NCBI GenBank assembly: GCA_029051965.1
Contig: JAIDJZ010000255.1
Span: forward strand, 1 to 5,666
Source: Paramuribaculum sp.
Lineage (GTDB): Bacteria; Bacteroidota; Bacteroidia; Bacteroidales; Muribaculaceae
Direction: 5' to 3'
DNA length: 5,666 nucleotides
A program made the position numbers and the translations under genes. Every line of letters starts with the position of its first letter. Within the stretch, counting starts at the first letter, position 1. The notes beneath the pieces were generated by a model. It did not search any database. It was not told the origin of the DNA and worked only from the letters and a program-made list of their open reading frames with translations. Shown piece after piece: positions 5,000 through 5,666 of this stretch.

Positions 5000-5666
5000 T
5001 TAACGGAGAGTGAAGAGGGCTGACGGAGTGGTGCGGGGAAGTGCGACGAGCTGGAGTTTTCTGTCGCGGGCTTCGACCGATCCGGAGCCGTCGCCGATCG
5101 AGTCAAGTCCGGCGTTGTTGAGAGCCGTGCGTATTGTCGCGAGTGCTGTCTCGGGACGGTTGTTGTCCTGGCTCAGATGGCAGAGGAAGATGTTGCGCAG
5201 GCGGTCGGATAGTATCGAGGCGAGAAATTCGCCTGTCACTGCGTTGTCGAGATGTCCGGTGGCGGCTGCAATTCTTGCTTTCAGGTACATCGGGTAGGGT
5301 CCGCGCATCAGCATTTCGGCGTCGTAGTTGCTTTCGATGACGATGTGGTTGGCCTGGCGCATGTAGAAGTCGACACGTGGGGTGATGCATCCGAGGTCTG
5401 TGGCGATGGCGATGGCGGTTTCGCCGTGGCGGATGAAATATCCGACATTGTCCGTGCCGTCGTGGCTGACATCGAAGGGGGTGATTTCGAACGGTCCGAC
5501 GCTGAACGGAAACTCCTTGTGGATTGGACGGTGGAAGTCTTTCACTCGTCGGGAGATGCTGTGGCGTCGGAGAAGTCCGGTCAGCGTTTTGGGAGTGCAG
5601 TAGACTCCGAGGTCGGGGCGTTTGCGGACGAGCGGGTAGACATATTTGACGTGGTCGGTGTGGTCG
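5000..5666 (-). CDS. MBL-fold metallo-hydrolase, YycJ/WalJ-like (N-terminus beyond window)
   Basis: The minus-strand frame enters from the right edge without a start and ends at TAA 5002-5000, leaving 221 C-terminal residues; the usual family length is about 260-270. The first visible residues DHTDHVKY are the end of the metal-binding HxHxDH motif, with its first His cut off. Further likely metal ligands follow the family pattern: SHDGTDNVGY (His68 of the visible part), ATDLG (Asp90) and FLCHLSQDNN (His163). VIESNYDAEML, ATGHLDN and QLVALPRTTPS are also typical of YycJ-like proteins in Bacteroidota. These are di-metal hydrolases; Firmicutes YycJ/WalJ is tied to the WalKR cell-wall system and has been reported as a nuclease, but WalKR is not seen here, so the substrate is open. 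A Gly/Ser-rich stretch SIGDGSGSVEARD near residue 190-205 may be a small insertion. A GTG at 5545 is internal, not a start. Confidence 0.9.
   Translation of the reverse strand, partial: DHTDHVKYVYPLVRKRPDLGVYCTPKTLTGLLRRHSISRRVKDFHRPIHKEFPFSVGPFEITPFDVSHDGTDNVGYFIRHGETAIAIATDLGCITPRVDFYMRQANHIVIESNYDAEMLMRGPYPMYLKARIAAATGHLDNAVTGEFLASILSDRLRNIFLCHLSQDNNRPETALATIRTALNNAGLDSIGDGSGSVEARDRKLQLVALPRTTPSALFTLR

Noticed and set aside
5103..5390. Minus-strand frame rich in His/Arg/Gln and plus-strand frames at 5010-5603
   Set aside because: They are out-of-frame or antisense shadows of the MBL-fold gene, which carries all the conserved metal-binding motifs.

Overview
The window looks like chromosome from a gut-type member of the Bacteroidales, most likely near Muribaculaceae. 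This rests on protein style (transketolase with an SDGGIQEEIS thiamine-diphosphate motif, a 63-residue S21, a YycJ-like hydrolase with HDGTDNVGY) and on four promoters of the Bacteroidota type (TTTG or TTG, 19-20 nt, TAnnTTTG). Start codons lack Shine-Dalgarno sequences and have A/T-rich leaders, which also fits. The family-level placement is inference.

Layout: 1-912 (-) is the N-terminal part of a secreted, modular protein (signal peptide, GEVED-like domain, InlB-type repeat, then what looks like a second copy of the first module) that runs off the left edge. 913-1213 has no gene but holds this gene's promoter, a cluster of palindromes resembling a small non-autonomous repeat element, and the rpsU terminator. 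1214-1405 (-) is rpsU (ribosomal protein S21) with its own promoter. 1552-2514 (-) is a tRNA-dihydrouridine synthase. 2515-2733 is a divergent promoter region serving the dus gene (-) and the transketolase gene (+, 2734-4764). 4765-4999 has no gene: it contains a nested stem structure in the transketolase 3' region and a perfect 18-bp terminator hairpin shared with the convergent gene. 5000-5666 (-) is the C-terminal 221 residues of a YycJ/WalJ-like metallo-beta-lactamase-fold hydrolase that runs off the right edge.

Functionally this is mainly housekeeping: tRNA modification and ribosome (dus, rpsU), the non-oxidative pentose phosphate pathway (tkt), a probable cell-wall or nucleic-acid related hydrolase, and one variable surface or secreted protein. 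I see no CRISPR array, rRNA, tRNA, transposase, phage gene or defence system. The least explained parts are the two structured non-coding stretches (about 1047-1188 and 4794-4890) and the repeated-module secreted protein; I do not see a clear new multi-gene system.
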